This document shows positions 34,756 to 35,684 of a DNA stretch of 35,684 nt, one piece after another; position 1 is the stretch's first letter, and every line of letters starts with the position of its first letter. The stretch spans positions 1-35,684 of the forward strand of contig MWJO01000090.1 in assembly GCA_002027195.1 (NCBI GenBank), written 5' to 3'. The position numbers were made by a program, and so were the translations under genes. This DNA comes from Streptomyces sp. GKU 895. GTDB taxonomy: Bacteria > Actinomycetota > Actinomycetes > Streptomycetales > Streptomycetaceae. The notes beneath the pieces are model-generated. The model saw only the letters and a list, made by a program, of their open reading frames with translations. It was not told where the DNA came from and searched no databases.

Positions 34756-34983
34756 ATGAAGAAGACCGCTGCTGTCGTCGCGGGCGCGATCATGGCTCTG
34801 GGTATGGCCGCTCCCGCATTCGCCGACGCGGGCGCCGAGGGTGCCGCCATCGGTTCGCCGGGCGTTCTGTCGGGCAACGTGGTCCAGGTCCCGATCCACG
34901 TGCCGATCAACGTGTGCGGCAACTCGATCGACATCATCGGCCTGCTGAACCCGGCGTTCGGCAACGTCTGCATCAACAAGTGA
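34756..34983 (+). CDS. chpD: Short chaplin (ChpD-type)
   Basis: A 75-residue secreted hydrophobic amyloid-forming protein that lowers surface tension and coats aerial hyphae. Signal peptide MKKTAAVVAGAIMALGMAAPAFA; the mature 52 residues are a single chaplin domain: GSPGVLSGNVVQVPIHVPINVCGNSIDIIGLLNPAFGNVC. Two cysteines form the family disulfide. It lacks the C-terminal sortase part of long chaplins. ATG 34756 follows GAGAAGGGA. The ChpD label is from position next to a rodlin gene and a long chaplin; ChpE-H are similar. I could not find a convincing BldN promoter upstream. Confidence 0.93.
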   Translation: MKKTAAVVAGAIMALGMAAPAFADAGAEGAAIGSPGVLSGNVVQVPIHVPINVCGNSIDIIGLLNPAFGNVCINK

Positions 34984-35018
34984 CGTCGTAACGCATCGGC
35001 CGCTCCGGCTATGTGACA

Positions 35019-35059
35019 GCCGCCTTGGACTGCTTCCTTGCCTTCCAAGGCCGGCTTTT
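35019..35059 (+). terminator. Intrinsic terminator of the short chaplin gene
   Basis: GCCG-CCTTGGA (35019-35029) pairs with TCCAAGG-C-CGGC (35044-35055) with one bulge, followed by TTTT (35056-35059). It starts 36 nt after the chaplin stop and 31 nt before the next start. Confidence 0.8.
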
Positions 35060-35089
35060 CCCACTTCTTCAAGCAGGAAGACAACGAGA

Positions 35090-35684
35090 TTGCGACAGAC
35101 CCTGAGTAGGGGAATGGTCGCGGCGGCCGCCGCGACAAGCATTCTGTCCCTGTGCGGCAGCAGCCCCGCCCACGCCGACTCGGACGCGAGCGGGGCGACC
35201 AAGGGTTCACCCGGAGTCCTGTCCGGCAACAACGTCCAGGTCCCGGTCGACGCACCGGTGAACGCCTGCGGCAACTCGGTCGACGCCGGCGCCCTGTTGA
35301 ACCCCGCGTTCGGCAACTCCTGTGCCAACGGCTCGGGTTCGCCCAGAGGCGGGTCGTACGGGGAGCCGTACGGCGACGACTCCGGCTACGGTTCCGGGCA
35401 CCACAGGACCGGCTCCGGTTCCTCGACGCACGGCCACGCCGAGGGCTCGCCCGGCGTGGGCTCCGGCAACCACGCCGGTGCGCCGGTCGACGTGCCGGTG
35501 AACGCGTGCGGGAACACCGCGGACGTCATCAGCGGGCTCAACCCCGCGTTCGGCGACGACTGCGGCAGCGGTGGCTACGGCGACGAGCACACGGCCCCGC
35601 CGTACGGCGGGGAGGACACGCCGACGCCGACCCCGCCCGGCTACGGTGACACGCCCACGCCCACGCCTACGCCCGACACCCGAC
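35090..35684 (+). CDS. chpA: Long chaplin (ChpA-type), 3' partial
   Basis: Runs off the window. TTG 35090 gives the start MRQTLSRGMVAAAAA, like the MRQ... start of long chaplins, with AGGAAG about 10 nt before; ATG 35114 is the alternative. Signal peptide to about AHA-D. Two chaplin domains: GSPGVLSGNNVQVPVDAPVN...FGNSC (about 42-80) and GSPGVGSGNHAGAPVDVPVN...FGDDC (about 121-161). They are joined by a Gly/Ser/Tyr/His-rich linker and followed by a Pro-Thr repeat tail (TPTPTPPGYGDTPTPTPTP). Long chaplins end in a sortase motif (LAXTG) and a TM helix, which should lie just beyond the window. The second domain and linkers look less conserved than the first. Confidence 0.9.
   Translation, partial: MRQTLSRGMVAAAAATSILSLCGSSPAHADSDASGATKGSPGVLSGNNVQVPVDAPVNACGNSVDAGALLNPAFGNSCANGSGSPRGGSYGEPYGDDSGYGSGHHRTGSGSSTHGHAEGSPGVGSGNHAGAPVDVPVNACGNTADVISGLNPAFGDDCGSGGYGDEHTAPPYGGEDTPTPTPPGYGDTPTPTPTPDTR

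Noticed and set aside
34987..35014. BldN promoter for the long chaplin (CGTAAC at 34987)
   Set aside because: The -35 hexamer is perfect, but no CGTTGA-like -10 stands 16-18 nt later.

Overview
The window is very GC-rich, with strong G/C bias at third codon positions, GTG and TTG starts, and chaplin and rodlin genes. These features point to a Streptomyces chromosome (inference). From memory, the citA ... copA/copZ ... iol genes ... rodlins ... chpD-chpA order resembles the region around SCO2716-SCO2737 of S. coelicolor. That synteny was not checked here.

Layout. (1) 1-3.9 kb: 3' part of a hemerythrin-domain gene, a PNPOx-like flavin/F420-fold gene and a RecD2-type helicase. (2) 4.0-5.3 kb: citrate synthase, then a 590-nt non-coding region full of stable hairpins. 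(3) 5.9-8.5 kb: copZ-copA copper efflux operon on the minus strand, behind a textbook CsoR box. (4) 8.5-13 kb: cation/proton antiporter, zinc alcohol dehydrogenase, GNAT acetyltransferase, a tiny MerR/excisionase-like HTH protein and an AraC-type regulator. (5) 13-20.3 kb: myo-inositol catabolism, with an IolE/IolI-like isomerase divergent from iolC - class I aldolase - iolB - iolD - iolA. (6) 20.3-24.3 kb: a lipoprotein, an APC permease and a stand-alone condensation-domain protein. (7) 24.4-29.7 kb: an S15/CocE-type alpha/beta-hydrolase fused through a membrane segment to an ABC ATPase, its ABC-2 permease, and a VWA lipoprotein. (8) 29.8-31.7 kb: long-chain acyl-CoA ligase. (9) 31.7 kb to the end: aerial-hyphae surface module with three rodlins, an LCP-family protein, a short chaplin and the start of a long chaplin.

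How genes work together. The iol genes cover the lower myo-inositol pathway from the trihydroxycyclohexanedione hydrolase step to acetyl-CoA. The inositol dehydrogenase, iolR and a transporter are not in the window. CopZ and CopA form a cytosolic chaperone/exporter pair. The rodlins and chaplins coat aerial hyphae. All three rodlin genes have an upstream element resembling the sigma-BldN promoter as I remember it.

Two cautions shape the annotation. Five otherwise conserved genes (PNPOx-like, recD2, alcohol dehydrogenase, aldolase, LCP) carry single-base frameshifts, and a sixth (hydrolase-ABC) probably does. Nearly all lie in short G or C runs, so base-calling or assembly indels are more likely than real pseudogenes. 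Also, two copies of a 45-bp Streptomyces-type intergenic repeat are present, and one sits in frame inside the ABC ATPase gene.

The strongest candidate for an under-described system is the hydrolase-TM-ABC fusion with its ATG-A-coupled permease, lying divergent to a condensation-domain protein.
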